A DNA stretch of 64,000 nt from Izhakiella australiensis (GTDB taxonomy: Bacteria; Pseudomonadota; Gammaproteobacteria; Enterobacterales; Enterobacteriaceae). The DNA lies in the NCBI RefSeq assembly GCF_002006995.1, contig NZ_MRUL01000005.1:1-64000 (forward strand). The letters run 5' to 3'. Positions 55,524 through 64,000 of this stretch are shown piece after piece. The position numbers and the translations under genes were made by a program. Position 1 is the first letter of the stretch. Each line of letters starts with the position of its first letter. The notes beneath the pieces were generated by a model, which saw nothing but the letters and a program-made list of their open reading frames with translations, was not told the origin of the DNA and searched no databases.

Positions 55524-55843
55524 GCGCTGAGTCCCATCAGAACAATACCGCTAACGATCAGCACAATGCCCAGCTGGTGGCGACGATCGATTTCTTCCTG
55601 CCAGATGAGCCTGGCCGCCAGCGTCACCAGAATAAAATTGAGGCTCAGCATGGGATAGGCGATACCCACCGCCAAGCGCTGCAATACTTGCAGCCAGACC
55701 AGCATCGCGCAGCCCAATAAAAACAGCGCCAGCATCAGCCAGCGCAGTATATCAATGCGCCGCGTTTGATGCGCGGCCTGCTTCTGGCACAGCTGGCCGC
55801 CGCAGCTAAGCAGGCTGGCCAGCACCAGCAGCAGATAACTCAT
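55520..55843 (-). CDS. arnE: ArnE, undecaprenyl-P-L-Ara4N flippase subunit
   Basis: 107-residue small multidrug-resistance-like protein with four transmembrane segments; [11 protein letters not shown] near the start and [18 protein letters not shown] are family marks. It forms the flippase with ArnF and overlaps arnT and arnF by 4 bases each. Confidence 0.92.
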   Translation of the reverse strand: MSYLLLVLASLLSCGGQLCQKQAAHQTRRIDILRWLMLALFLLGCAMLVWLQVLQRLAVGIAYPMLSLNFILVTLAARLIWQEEIDRRHQLGIVLIVSGIVLMGLSA

Positions 55844-57498
55844 GGCTGCTTCATATAGTAAAACAACACTAAACGTCCCTGGCGCCAGGTGAAGTCGGCA
55901 TGGGGCAGTTTGAGCTTGTTAACGTCTTCTTCGCGATCCAACTGCAGCACCAGCGAAACGTTGCCTTCCAGACGCGCTTTAGCCAGCCAGGCGGGGAATG
56001 CCGGCTCATCGATGTACTTGCCGCGCGCATCCGGGTACGCCAGGCCATAGGCCAGTTCACCTTTTTCGCTGTACATTTTTATATCGGCGCGCTTGAGCTC
56101 CCAGCCAAGGGCGGCACCCAGCCCGACGGAGTCAGTCAGCACGTAGCGGCTGTTTGCCAGCCGATCGTGGATTGCGGTGATAAACGGCTGCGGCTGCTTG
56201 CTGCTGGTATGCTGCGGCAGGGCAAAGTTATACAGCAGCGCAATACCCAGCGGACAGGCCGCAGCCCAGTGCCAGCGGCGGCTGGGATCAACCAGACTGA
56301 GCCAGCCCGCAAGCGCCCAGACGGCAAACGCCAGCACGCCCAGCAGCACCTGTGGAATTTCATAGTGCGCATACAGCGGGTGCTTCGCTACGCCCCAGGG
56401 CGCCAGGAATACAACCATCGCCAGTATGCAAACCAGCCCGAATATAAGGTTGATAACACCGTTGATTTTAAAAGCCCTGACGCCAGTATTCAGCAGCGAA
56501 CAAGCGTACTGCGCCATCAGGATTGCCAGCGGGGCAAAGCACGGCAGAATATAGGTCGGCAGCTTTCCTTTGGCGATGCTGAAAAACAAAAACGGCATGA
56601 CCATCCAGCCAAGCAGATAAAATGGCGCGCTGTTGCCCGCTCGCCCTTTCCAGCCCAGCTTCAGCGCGCCCGGCAGCAGCGCCAGCCACGGCAGCGATCC
56701 GGCTAACAGCACCGGCAGGTAGTACCAGAAGGGCGCCTTGTGCTGAGCATCGGATTCGGCAAAGCGCTGAATGTGCTGGACCCAGAAGAAGTAATGCCAG
56801 TAGTCCGGCTCGCGCTGCGCTATGGCCACAACCCAGGGCAGGCTAATGGCAAGGGCGCTGAAAATCGCCAGCCAGCCCCAGCACAACACCGTTTTCCAGC
56901 GCTTCTGGATAATAACCCAGGGCAGCACGCCAATCACCGGCACCGCCAGCGCCAGAAAGCCTTTGCTCATAAAGCCCATGCCGCAGGCAATGCCCAGCAG
57001 TATCCAGCTTGAGACGCGCACGCTGACCTGCGGCGTAGTCACCGCCAGCCAGAAAAAGCACATGGCCGCGGTCATCCACAGGGTAATCATGGGGTCGAGG
57101 GTGGCGTAGGTACCAATGCTGTAGACCAGCAGGGTAGTCAGGTAGATAACCCCCGCCATCAACGCGGTACGGCGGTTTTGCCAGATACGTCCCGCCAGCC
57201 AGTATACGCCAAGCGCGCTAAGGCTAATCGAGAACACGGAACCAAAGCGCACGGCGAAGTTATCATGGCCGAATATCAGCTGGCTCAGATTATTGATCCA
57301 GTAGCCCGCGATCGGCTTTTCAAAATAACGCACATCAAGAAAATGCGGCACGATCCAGTTGCCGCTGGCCAGCATTTCACGGCTGATTTCGGCATAGCGG
57401 GTTTCATCCGGCTGCCAGAGTGGGCGAAACTCAAGGGGGATCAGGTAATAAAGCGCAAAAAGCAGTAGTAAAAGCCAGCCTTTTTGTTTTGTTGACAT
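55840..57498 (-). CDS. arnT: ArnT, L-Ara4N transferase to lipid A
   Basis: 552 residues with about 12-13 transmembrane segments and a C-terminal periplasmic domain. The first periplasmic loop has [13 protein letters not shown], whose acidic residues and Arg are needed in known ArnT, and [11 protein letters not shown] follows. It moves L-Ara4N from the lipid carrier to lipid A phosphate and gives polymyxin resistance in relatives. The gene is intact, two bases after arnD. Confidence 0.94.
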   Translation of the reverse strand: MSTKQKGWLLLLLFALYYLIPLEFRPLWQPDETRYAEISREMLASGNWIVPHFLDVRYFEKPIAGYWINNLSQLIFGHDNFAVRFGSVFSISLSALGVYWLAGRIWQNRRTALMAGVIYLTTLLVYSIGTYATLDPMITLWMTAAMCFFWLAVTTPQVSVRVSSWILLGIACGMGFMSKGFLALAVPVIGVLPWVIIQKRWKTVLCWGWLAIFSALAISLPWVVAIAQREPDYWHYFFWVQHIQRFAESDAQHKAPFWYYLPVLLAGSLPWLALLPGALKLGWKGRAGNSAPFYLLGWMVMPFLFFSIAKGKLPTYILPCFAPLAILMAQYACSLLNTGVRAFKINGVINLIFGLVCILAMVVFLAPWGVAKHPLYAHYEIPQVLLGVLAFAVWALAGWLSLVDPSRRWHWAAACPLGIALLYNFALPQHTSSKQPQPFITAIHDRLANSRYVLTDSVGLGAALGWELKRADIKMYSEKGELAYGLAYPDARGKYIDEPAFPAWLAKARLEGNVSLVLQLDREEDVNKLKLPHADFTWRQGRLVLFYYMKQP

Positions 57499-57500
57499 TG

Positions 57501-58397
57501 TTAATTACTCATAACCTGTTGGCAACCCAACCATCCTTCGCGCCCGGTCAAACTGCCGCGCACGACTTTGCCTGTGGGTAGTTGTGAAATATCTTCCGGC
57601 AGCAATTCACTCAGCGGGCAAAACTGAATACCCGCTTTCTGCGCCATTTCCAGTAGCTGCTCAAACTGCTGATGCAAAACAATACCTTCCACTTCAGCGT
57701 GAATGGTATAAACCGGCGTACCTTTATCCTGAAGTATCTGCTGCAGAATAAACGGGTTGTAATTTTCCCGACTGGTAAGCGTACCGACGGCCTCATCCCA
57801 GGTGGGCAACGTCACCGGGATCTGCACCGTGCCGGTTGCGCCGCTTTCCAGCAGTGGCAAAAAAGGCCCGGAACCGCGGCAGTCGCTGTTGTAACGGAAA
57901 TGGAAAGGCTCTTTGGCTTCCACCACGCGCTGGTCGGCACGCCAGCCGGCGACGGCCGAGCAGCTTACCGCCTTACCGCAAATTTCCGCTAATGCCTGAT
58001 GGGCCAGGCTTATCTGCTGATGCAGTTTTTCCGGCGGCCAGACCCCGGCCCACGTCTGCCAGGCAAAATGATCCCAGGCATGTAATCCGACTTCGTGCCC
58101 GGCGGCGGTATCGCGAATAATCTGCGGGTGGCCGCGCCCGATGCGCCGTCCTGGCCAGGCGGTGCCGGCCAGCAGGATATCCCAGCCGTATAGCGAAGCC
58201 GCGCGGGATCGTAACATCTTCCAGAGAAACTTTGGCTTAACCAACCGCCAGAGATGGCGGCCCATATTGTCCGGCCCGACGGTAAAAAAAAAGCTGGCCC
58301 GGACCTGGTGCGCGCTAAGAATTTCCAGCAGGCGCGGCACGCCATCACGGGTGCCGCGCCAGGTGTCCACGTCGACGCGTAAACCGACTTTGATCAT
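57501..58397 (-). CDS. arnD: ArnD, undecaprenyl-P-L-Ara4FN deformylase
   Basis: 298-residue polysaccharide-deacetylase-like protein. RVDVDT near residue 8 and [11 protein letters not shown] (~103) hold the Asp and His metal ligands. It removes the formyl group before flipping. It overlaps arnA by 4 bases. Confidence 0.94.
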   Translation of the reverse strand: MIKVGLRVDVDTWRGTRDGVPRLLEILSAHQVRASFFFTVGPDNMGRHLWRLVKPKFLWKMLRSRAASLYGWDILLAGTAWPGRRIGRGHPQIIRDTAAGHEVGLHAWDHFAWQTWAGVWPPEKLHQQISLAHQALAEICGKAVSCSAVAGWRADQRVVEAKEPFHFRYNSDCRGSGPFLPLLESGATGTVQIPVTLPTWDEAVGTLTSRENYNPFILQQILQDKGTPVYTIHAEVEGIVLHQQFEQLLEMAQKAGIQFCPLSELLPEDISQLPTGKVVRGSLTGREGWLGCQQVMSN

Positions 58398-60376
58398 TTG
58401 TCGATCTCAGCCAGGTCCACCGTTTTCAGGAAGAAATCCAGGGTTTCATCAATGGTTTTCTTCATGTCGATATCAGGCGTCCAGCCCAGCAGGCGCTGCG
58501 CGTTGCGGATGCTTGGCTTACGGTGCTCAACGTCCTGATAGCCTTTACCGTAATAGCTGCTGCTTTCTACTTCGCGGAAGCCGGCGAACGGCGGGAAATG
58601 CTGGCGCAGCGGGTGTTTCTCAAAGCTTGCCAGCAGCATTTCCGCCAGCTCGCGGATGCTGGCTTCGTTGGTCGGGTTACCGATGTTGATAATCTGACCG
58701 TCGCAGTTGTTATCCTTGTTCTCAATAATGCGGAACAGCGCTTCAATACCGTCTTTGATATCGGTAAAGCAGCGTTTCTGCTTGCCGCCGTCGATAAGCT
58801 TAATCGGCGAACCTTCCACCAGGTTAAGGATCAGCTGGGTAATCGCGCGCGAGCTGCCGATACGCGCCGCATTCAGGTTATCAAGACGCGGTCCCATCCA
58901 GTTGAAGGGGCGGAACAGGGTAAAGCGGAGGTCCGCTTTGTCGCCATAGGCCCAGATAACACGGTCAAGCAGCTGCTTGGAGACCGAATAAATCCAGCGC
59001 TGTTTGTTAATCGGCCCGACGATCAGGTTTGAATTGTCCTCATCAAACACCGAATCGGTGCTCATGCCGTACACTTCCGAGGTTGACGGGAAAATTATGC
59101 GCTTTTTGTACTTCACACAGTCGCGGATAATCTTCAGGTTTTCTTCAAAGTCCAGCTCAAACACCCGCAGCGGATTACGGGTATATTCAATCGGCGTAGC
59201 AATGGCCACCAGCGGCAGCACCACGTCGCATTTCTTGATGTGGTATTCAATCCACTCGGAATGAATGCTGATATCCCCTTCCACAAAGTGAAAATGCGGG
59301 TTATCAACAAAGCGGCTGATGGCGTCGGAGCCAATGTCCAGTCCGTAAATTTCGAAGTTGTCATCCTGCAACAGGCGCTCGGTCAGATGGTTGCCAATAA
59401 AGCCATTGACCCCAAGGATCAGCACGCGGGTACGGCGCTTCACCGCGCTCCACGGCTTGCTGTTCAGCAGCGCGCTGGTTACCAAGCCCATGGTCTGCGC
59501 CAGCTGACCGCCCTGCATATAGATGCCGTTCTCGCCCTGGCCGGTTACGATTTCCAACGCATCCTGGCCGCAGGCAACAATCAGCGGATTAGCTGACAGG
59601 ATAGTGCCGGGGCGCGCTGCGGGCTGGTCTTTACGTACCTTCGCCTGCCAGATAATAAATTTTTGCGTGCCGACATAGCTAAAGGCGCCAGGCCAGGGTT
59701 CGCTGACCGCGCGCACCAGATTACGGATCTGGCTGGCGGGCCATGACCAGTCGATACGGCCATCATCCGGCGTACGGCGGCCAAAACAGCTGCCCTTGCT
59801 CAGATCCTGCGGCTGTTCGCTAAAGCTACCGTTGAGCAGCGACGGCAGCGTATCGTCCAGCAAGCGCTTCGCCTCATCGCACAGTTTGCGGTGCAGGGTC
59901 AGCGCGGTGTCTTCATCATCAATCGCCAGCGAGCGCTGCGCGATAATATTGCCGGCATCCGCCTGCGCCACCATGCGATGCAGCGTTACGCCGGTTTCAC
60001 TTTCGCCATGCACCAGCGCCCAGTTCAGCGGCGCGCGGCCGCGATATTTCGGCAGCAGTGAACCGTGCAGGTTAAAACCGCCTTTGCTGGCGCAGGCCAA
60101 CAGCTTATCGCTCAGCAAGTTACGGTAGTAGAAAGAGAAAATCATCTCCGGGTTCATCGCGCGAATACGATCGATCCATAACGGATGGTTGACTTCTTCC
60201 GGCGCAAATACCGGGATCCCATGGGCTGCTGCGGTGCGCGCCACTGAGGCGAAAAAGTGATTCTCCCCCGCGTTGTCAGCGTGGGTAAAAATCGCCTCGA
60301 TTTCAAAACCCGCCTTAATTAAGGCTTCAACGCCAACGCAGCCCATATCGTGATAGGCAAAAACAACAGCTTTCAT
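58394..60376 (-). CDS. arnA: ArnA, bifunctional UDP-GlcA decarboxylase / UDP-Ara4N formyltransferase
   Basis: 660 residues, the E. coli length. The formyltransferase domain (1-~300) has [17 protein letters not shown] (catalytic Asn-x-His) and the [10 protein letters not shown] stretch. The dehydrogenase domain (~315-660) has the Rossmann [10 protein letters not shown] and STSEVYG with the catalytic Tyr region. It makes UDP-4-keto-arabinose, and after ArnB acts it formylates the amine. It overlaps both neighbours by 4 bases. Confidence 0.95.
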   Translation of the reverse strand: MKAVVFAYHDMGCVGVEALIKAGFEIEAIFTHADNAGENHFFASVARTAAAHGIPVFAPEEVNHPLWIDRIRAMNPEMIFSFYYRNLLSDKLLACASKGGFNLHGSLLPKYRGRAPLNWALVHGESETGVTLHRMVAQADAGNIIAQRSLAIDDEDTALTLHRKLCDEAKRLLDDTLPSLLNGSFSEQPQDLSKGSCFGRRTPDDGRIDWSWPASQIRNLVRAVSEPWPGAFSYVGTQKFIIWQAKVRKDQPAARPGTILSANPLIVACGQDALEIVTGQGENGIYMQGGQLAQTMGLVTSALLNSKPWSAVKRRTRVLILGVNGFIGNHLTERLLQDDNFEIYGLDIGSDAISRFVDNPHFHFVEGDISIHSEWIEYHIKKCDVVLPLVAIATPIEYTRNPLRVFELDFEENLKIIRDCVKYKKRIIFPSTSEVYGMSTDSVFDEDNSNLIVGPINKQRWIYSVSKQLLDRVIWAYGDKADLRFTLFRPFNWMGPRLDNLNAARIGSSRAITQLILNLVEGSPIKLIDGGKQKRCFTDIKDGIEALFRIIENKDNNCDGQIINIGNPTNEASIRELAEMLLASFEKHPLRQHFPPFAGFREVESSSYYGKGYQDVEHRKPSIRNAQRLLGWTPDIDMKKTIDETLDFFLKTVDLAEIDK

Positions 60377-61359
60377 GAATTTTTTTCCTGTGAAGAGGGA
60401 GTAGCGGGCGTACTGCTGACAACACGCTGAATAAAGTAACGCGGGCGGGCGCGCACATCGTTATAAATGCGGCCAATATACTCGCCAAGCAGCCCCATGC
60501 CGACAAACTGGGCGCCAATAAACATAAACAGCAGGGCAAACAGGGTGAATACTCCGCGTCCCGCCCATTCGGCGCCGAAGAACAATCGCAGCAGCAGCAG
60601 CAGCACGGCAAGCGCAAAGCCCGCCAGCGCGGTAATGCTGCCAAAAATACTCAGCAGTCGCAGCGGCGTGGTGGTCAGACAGGTGATCAGGTCATACATC
60701 AGGTTAATCAGCTTCATCAGGCTGTATTTGGAATCACCAAACTCACGCTCAGCGTGTAGCACCGGGATTTCAACGGTACGGCGGGCAAAGGTGTTAGCCA
60801 GAATTGGGATGAAGGTGCTGCGCTCGTGGCAATGCAGCATGGCGTCGATGATCGGCCGGCGATAGGCGCGCAGCATACAGCCATAGTCGCCCATCGATTT
60901 GCCGGTCGCCTTCTGAATAAGGCCGTTTATTACCCGCGACGCGCGGCGGCGAAACCAGGTATCCTGGCGATTCTGGCGCACGGTGCCCACTACGTCGTAA
61001 CCTTCAACGGCCTTTTCAACCAGGCGCGGGATCTCTTCCGGCGGGTTTTGCAAATCGGCATCCAGCGTCACGATAAGATCGCCGCTGACATGGCTAAAGC
61101 CGGCCATAATTGCGGAATGCTGGCCGTAGTTGCGGTTAAGAAAAATCGCCACCACCGGGCTGTCCGGCTCGCTGGCCGCCGCTTCCATCAGCAGCGCTGA
61201 ATCATCGCTGCTGCCGTCGTCTACCAGCACCACTTCATAGGGCATGGAGAGCAGATCGCAGGCGGCACGCGTGCGGCGAATCAGCTCTGGCAGGCTTTCC
61301 TGCTCGTTGAATACCGGAATCACAACCGATACTTTTTTAATAGGTTCATTATTGATCAT
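60373..61359 (-). CDS. arnC: ArnC, undecaprenyl-P 4-deoxy-4-formamido-L-arabinose transferase
   Basis: 328-residue GT2 glycosyltransferase. The catalytic N-terminal domain has [24 protein letters not shown] and [14 protein letters not shown]; two transmembrane segments (about 235-290) anchor it to the inner membrane. It loads formylated L-Ara4N onto undecaprenyl phosphate. Overlaps of 4 bases on both sides show a tightly coupled operon. Confidence 0.95.
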   Translation of the reverse strand: MINNEPIKKVSVVIPVFNEQESLPELIRRTRAACDLLSMPYEVVLVDDGSSDDSALLMEAAASEPDSPVVAIFLNRNYGQHSAIMAGFSHVSGDLIVTLDADLQNPPEEIPRLVEKAVEGYDVVGTVRQNRQDTWFRRRASRVINGLIQKATGKSMGDYGCMLRAYRRPIIDAMLHCHERSTFIPILANTFARRTVEIPVLHAEREFGDSKYSLMKLINLMYDLITCLTTTPLRLLSIFGSITALAGFALAVLLLLLRLFFGAEWAGRGVFTLFALLFMFIGAQFVGMGLLGEYIGRIYNDVRARPRYFIQRVVSSTPATPSSQEKNS

Positions 61360-62501
61360 GCATTTTTTCCTGCCAGCTCATGCAGAGCCTTTATGACGCG
61401 GGTAACATCGTCATCGGTCATGGTGGGGAATAACGGAATAGAACAAATGCGCTCGCTGTTCCAGGTGCTGTTGGGCAATACGACGTCCGGGAACTGCTCG
61501 CGGTAATATTTTTGCGTGTGGGCAGCACGGAAATGCAGACCGGTGCCGATATTGCGCTCTTTAAGGGCCTGCATCAGCGCATCGCGACTCAGGCCGCAGC
61601 GCGCTTCATCAACGCGGATGATAAACAGATGCCAGGCGTGCTGGTGCGGCCATTCAGGCAGCGTCAGCGGCAGAAACGGCGTATCCGCCAGCTCGCGCAG
61701 ATAGCGCCGGGCGATAGCGTCGCGGCGAGCGTTTAGCTCAGGCAGTTTTTTAAGCTGCACCAGCGCAATCGCCGCGTTGATATCGGCCAGGTTATATTTG
61801 AACCCCGGTGAGATCACCTCAGCCTGCGGCGCGCGGCCGTGTTGGTTTCGGTCAAAAGCATCAACGCCAAGGCCGTGAAATTTCAGGCTGCGTAATTTGA
61901 CGGCCAGATCGTCGTTATCGGTGACGATCAATCCGCCTTCGGCGCAGGACATATTCTTGATGGCGTGGAAAGAGAAAATCGCGGTACCGCTGGCGCCAAC
62001 GTGGCGGCCTTTATAACAGGTCCCTGCGGCATGAGCCGCATCTTCAATAATGGGAATGCCGTGACGCTGTCCGATAGCATTCAGGGCGTCAATATCGGCC
62101 GGCGCACCGGCGTAGTGAACCGGAATGATAGCGCGGGTGCGCGGCGTGATCGCAGCCTCAACGGCTTCAGGCGTCACCATCAGGGTGTCGCGGTCGATAT
62201 CAATCATCACCGGCGTGGCGCCCAGCAGGCAGATCATATTCAGCGTGGATACCCAGGTCAGCGAAGGGGTAATCACTTCATCGCCGGGGCCGATACCCAA
62301 TGCCATCAGCGTGACGTGCATACCGCCGGTTGCCGAGCTAACCGCGATGGCATGCTGGTTGCCGGTCAACTGGCAGAAAGCCTGCTCAAGTTGCTGATTT
62401 TTCGGGCCAGTGGTAATCCAGCCCGATGACAACACCTCTTGGACCGCATCCAGTTCTTCTGCGCCCATTGCCGGGCGTGAAAAGGGGAGAAACTCAGACA
62501 T
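61356..62501 (-). CDS. arnB: ArnB, UDP-L-Ara4O aminotransferase
   Basis: 381-residue PLP enzyme of the DegT/ArnB family. SSATGGMHV binds the cofactor phosphate, [10 protein letters not shown] holds its Asp, and the Schiff-base Lys is in [15 protein letters not shown] (~182). It converts UDP-4-keto-pentose to UDP-L-Ara4N. It is the first gene of the leftward arn operon; in relatives the operon is induced by PmrA and PhoP, but I could not identify a clear PmrA box upstream. Confidence 0.95.
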   Translation of the reverse strand: MSEFLPFSRPAMGAEELDAVQEVLSSGWITTGPKNQQLEQAFCQLTGNQHAIAVSSATGGMHVTLMALGIGPGDEVITPSLTWVSTLNMICLLGATPVMIDIDRDTLMVTPEAVEAAITPRTRAIIPVHYAGAPADIDALNAIGQRHGIPIIEDAAHAAGTCYKGRHVGASGTAIFSFHAIKNMSCAEGGLIVTDNDDLAVKLRSLKFHGLGVDAFDRNQHGRAPQAEVISPGFKYNLADINAAIALVQLKKLPELNARRDAIARRYLRELADTPFLPLTLPEWPHQHAWHLFIIRVDEARCGLSRDALMQALKERNIGTGLHFRAAHTQKYYREQFPDVVLPNSTWNSERICSIPLFPTMTDDDVTRVIKALHELAGKNA

Positions 62502-62903
62502 TAGTTCAATTTCCCTAAACGAACATTGATTAAATTTTTAACCTTTTGTGCGGGCTGTCAAGCGGCGGAGTGACAAAAATCAACCGAATATGATCCCCCT
62601 CCCAGGATAAAAAGAGAAAGAGCCCGCTCCCGAGAATACGCGATGAAGTTTAAACCTCAGGCAAACCACGCCAAAGAAAATTTATAAATACGCCGGGTAA
62701 TAATGCGTAGATTAACGGTTCATTCTGAGGTCTTGCTTAAGCCAGACAAAAAGCACACAAGGCTAAAAACTCTCGCACGATAAACATTCGCTCCCGCAAC
62801 AGCAAGCCCTCATTTGTGCGTGATAGTTTGGTTAAGTATTAATGAAGCAAAATAATTTAACGATGTGATGTTCTGACAGGGCAGCCTCCGCTGCCCTTGA
62901 AGG
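62502..62903. other. Region between arnB and the DUF979 gene
   Basis: 402 bases with no supported gene. The left part must hold the arn promoter. TTAA elements at 62530-62542 are reminiscent of a PmrA box but the spacing is wrong. At 62879-62896 a GGGCAG/CTGCCC hairpin follows the DUF979 gene and may act as its terminator. Confidence 0.4.
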
Positions 62904-63917
62904 TTATAAGAAAGCGAGGAAATAGAGCAGGATAACGTTCGCCACCAGCAGCATTGCGCCGGTCGGCGCCTGGGCTTTAATCACCGCGTTGCGATCGGGA
63001 AGCTCCAGCAGCGCCGCCGGCACCAGATTAAAATTAGCCGCCATTGGCGTCAGTAGCGTACCGCAGTAGCCGGAAAACATGCCGATTGCCGCCATTACCG
63101 CAGGGTTAGCGCCCAGGTGCTGTACCAGAATTGGAATGCCGACCCCTGCCGCAATAATCGGGAAGGCCGCAAAGGCGTTGCCCATCACCATGGTCAGCAG
63201 CGCCATGCCAAAAACGAATACCAGCACCGCGACCAGCCGGTTATCGACCGTCAGCCAGGTTTCAACCAGATGGGAAATAGCCGCACCGACGCCGGCCTGG
63301 GTGAATAATAAACCCAGGGTGGCGAGGATCTGCGGCAGGATAAAGGCCCAGCCGATGGCGTCCAGCAAGCGCCGCGTCTCCTGAATAGACTGCGCCGGGG
63401 TATCTCTGGTCAACGCCAGCGCGATCAGCCAGCCAATCAGGCAGCCCAGCGCCATGGAAAAAAGCGTCACCAGGGTGGCGTGGTTACCCGGCCCGAACAG
63501 CCCTTCCTGCAGACCAGGAATATTATTGAAGGCCAGAATCCCGCCAACGGTGATCGCCGGAATAGCCAACGCCGGCAGAAACAGCCGGTTGCGCAGGCGG
63601 CTGGCGCTGGCCCGCTGTTCACTTTCCGGACGCTTATGGTAGCTGCCCATTTTAACGCCGCCGCAGCCGGCGATCAGCGCCATCAGAACCACGACCACGC
63701 CAACGATAATATTCACCGTTTTTGCGGCATTCGCCTCGCCGACCCAGCCGACAGCGAGATGCGTCGTCCAGTCGCCAATCAGAAATACCAGTCCGTACAG
63801 CCCCCAGAACAGGCCGGTGGTGAAACGGCGCGGGTTTTTATCATCGCGCCAGGACATGGCGGCGACAATAAACAAAATCAGCGCGGCCAAAAAATTAAGA
63901 TACTGTTGCTGAAACAT
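62904..63917 (-). CDS. DUF979 membrane protein
   Basis: 337 residues with about ten transmembrane segments; GYCGTLLTPMAANFNLVPAALLEL near the C-terminus is typical of DUF979, a permease-like family. It follows a DUF969 gene with which it overlaps by one base (TAATG). In many bacteria this pair sits beside pyroglutamyl peptidase or oxoprolinase genes, suggesting a two-subunit carrier linked to 5-oxoproline or peptides; those genes would lie outside the window, so this is inference. Confidence 0.8.
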   Translation of the reverse strand: MFQQQYLNFLAALILFIVAAMSWRDDKNPRRFTTGLFWGLYGLVFLIGDWTTHLAVGWVGEANAAKTVNIIVGVVVVLMALIAGCGGVKMGSYHKRPESEQRASASRLRNRLFLPALAIPAITVGGILAFNNIPGLQEGLFGPGNHATLVTLFSMALGCLIGWLIALALTRDTPAQSIQETRRLLDAIGWAFILPQILATLGLLFTQAGVGAAISHLVETWLTVDNRLVAVLVFVFGMALLTMVMGNAFAAFPIIAAGVGIPILVQHLGANPAVMAAIGMFSGYCGTLLTPMAANFNLVPAALLELPDRNAVIKAQAPTGAMLLVANVILLYFLAFL

Positions 63918-64000
63918 TAGCGCTCTCCTTTATCTTTCAGGGCCGCGCGATTTAAAGCACCCAGCTCAGCCGCCAGGCGACGATCGAGGCGACGCAGGCG
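63917..64000 (-). CDS. DUF969 protein, C-terminal end only
   Basis: The last 27 codons of a leftward gene enter from the right edge and end in a TAA that overlaps the DUF979 ATG. The tail reads RLRRLDRRLAAELGALNRAA, as expected for the polar C-terminus of DUF969 proteins. Identification rests mainly on the partner gene. Confidence 0.55.
   Translation of the reverse strand, partial: RLRRLDRRLAAELGALNRAALKDKGER

Noticed and set aside
62520-62545. PmrA box before arnB
   Set aside because: TTAA elements are present but neither their flanks nor their spacing match the CTTAAT-N5-CTTAAT pattern.

Overview
The window looks like chromosomal DNA of an enterobacterium (order Enterobacterales). The dpp operon, a tRNA-Pro(CGG) gene and eptB lie in the same relative order as in E. 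coli, and the Hyc, Hyp, FhlA and Arn proteins align almost end to end with the E. coli proteins I can recall. The genus cannot be fixed from sequence alone; something related to Erwiniaceae is plausible.

Layout. (1) 1-6.1 kb: a primase zinc-finger remnant, then a likely sugar or conjugate utilisation locus (PTS EIIBC, M81 peptidase, M24/creatinase-like protein, DeoR regulator). (2) 6.3-13.9 kb: a DUF2569 protein, a five-gene peptide-type ABC importer read leftwards, a PAS-LuxR regulator and a cupin. (3) 14.6-15.3 kb: an Ail/OmpX-like outer-membrane protein followed by two near-identical terminator hairpins that enclose a relic of a transposon end. (4) 15.3-35.5 kb: a compact formate hydrogenlyase locus: fhlA and hypEDCBA leftwards; hycABCDEFGHI, hydN, fdhF, hypF and a NiCoT nickel permease rightwards. 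Sigma-54 promoters and FhlA-type sites lie between hypA and hycA and inside the rightward units. FdhF carries Cys rather than Sec at residue 140. hypD has an in-frame TAA that removes its iron-sulfur cysteines. (5) 35.6-44.2 kb: an autotransporter and dppABCDF. (6) 44.6-50.8 kb: an accessory stretch between dppA and tRNA-Pro: DUF2975 plus HTH pair, a second Ail-like protein, a DsbA-fold protein with a CGPC motif, a non-coding tandem repeat array, and an IS1182-like element inserted in a copy of the tRNA-Pro terminator, next to a duplicated tRNA 3' end. (7) 50.9-62.5 kb: eptB, ohr/ohrR, a small alarmone-hydrolase-like gene, and the arn operon. (8) 62.9-64 kb: DUF979 and the end of DUF969.

How the genes work together. 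The FHL locus holds structural subunits, formate dehydrogenase, all six Hyp factors, the endopeptidase, the activator and nickel import, so it would be self-sufficient apart from the hypD nonsense codon. EptB and Arn both decorate lipopolysaccharide with cationic groups. dpp imports peptides and carries a conserved-looking GcvB target. The main novelties are the hypD lesion, the Cys-type FdhF, the apparent terminator targeting by one IS family, and the unexplained ~100-bp repeat array.
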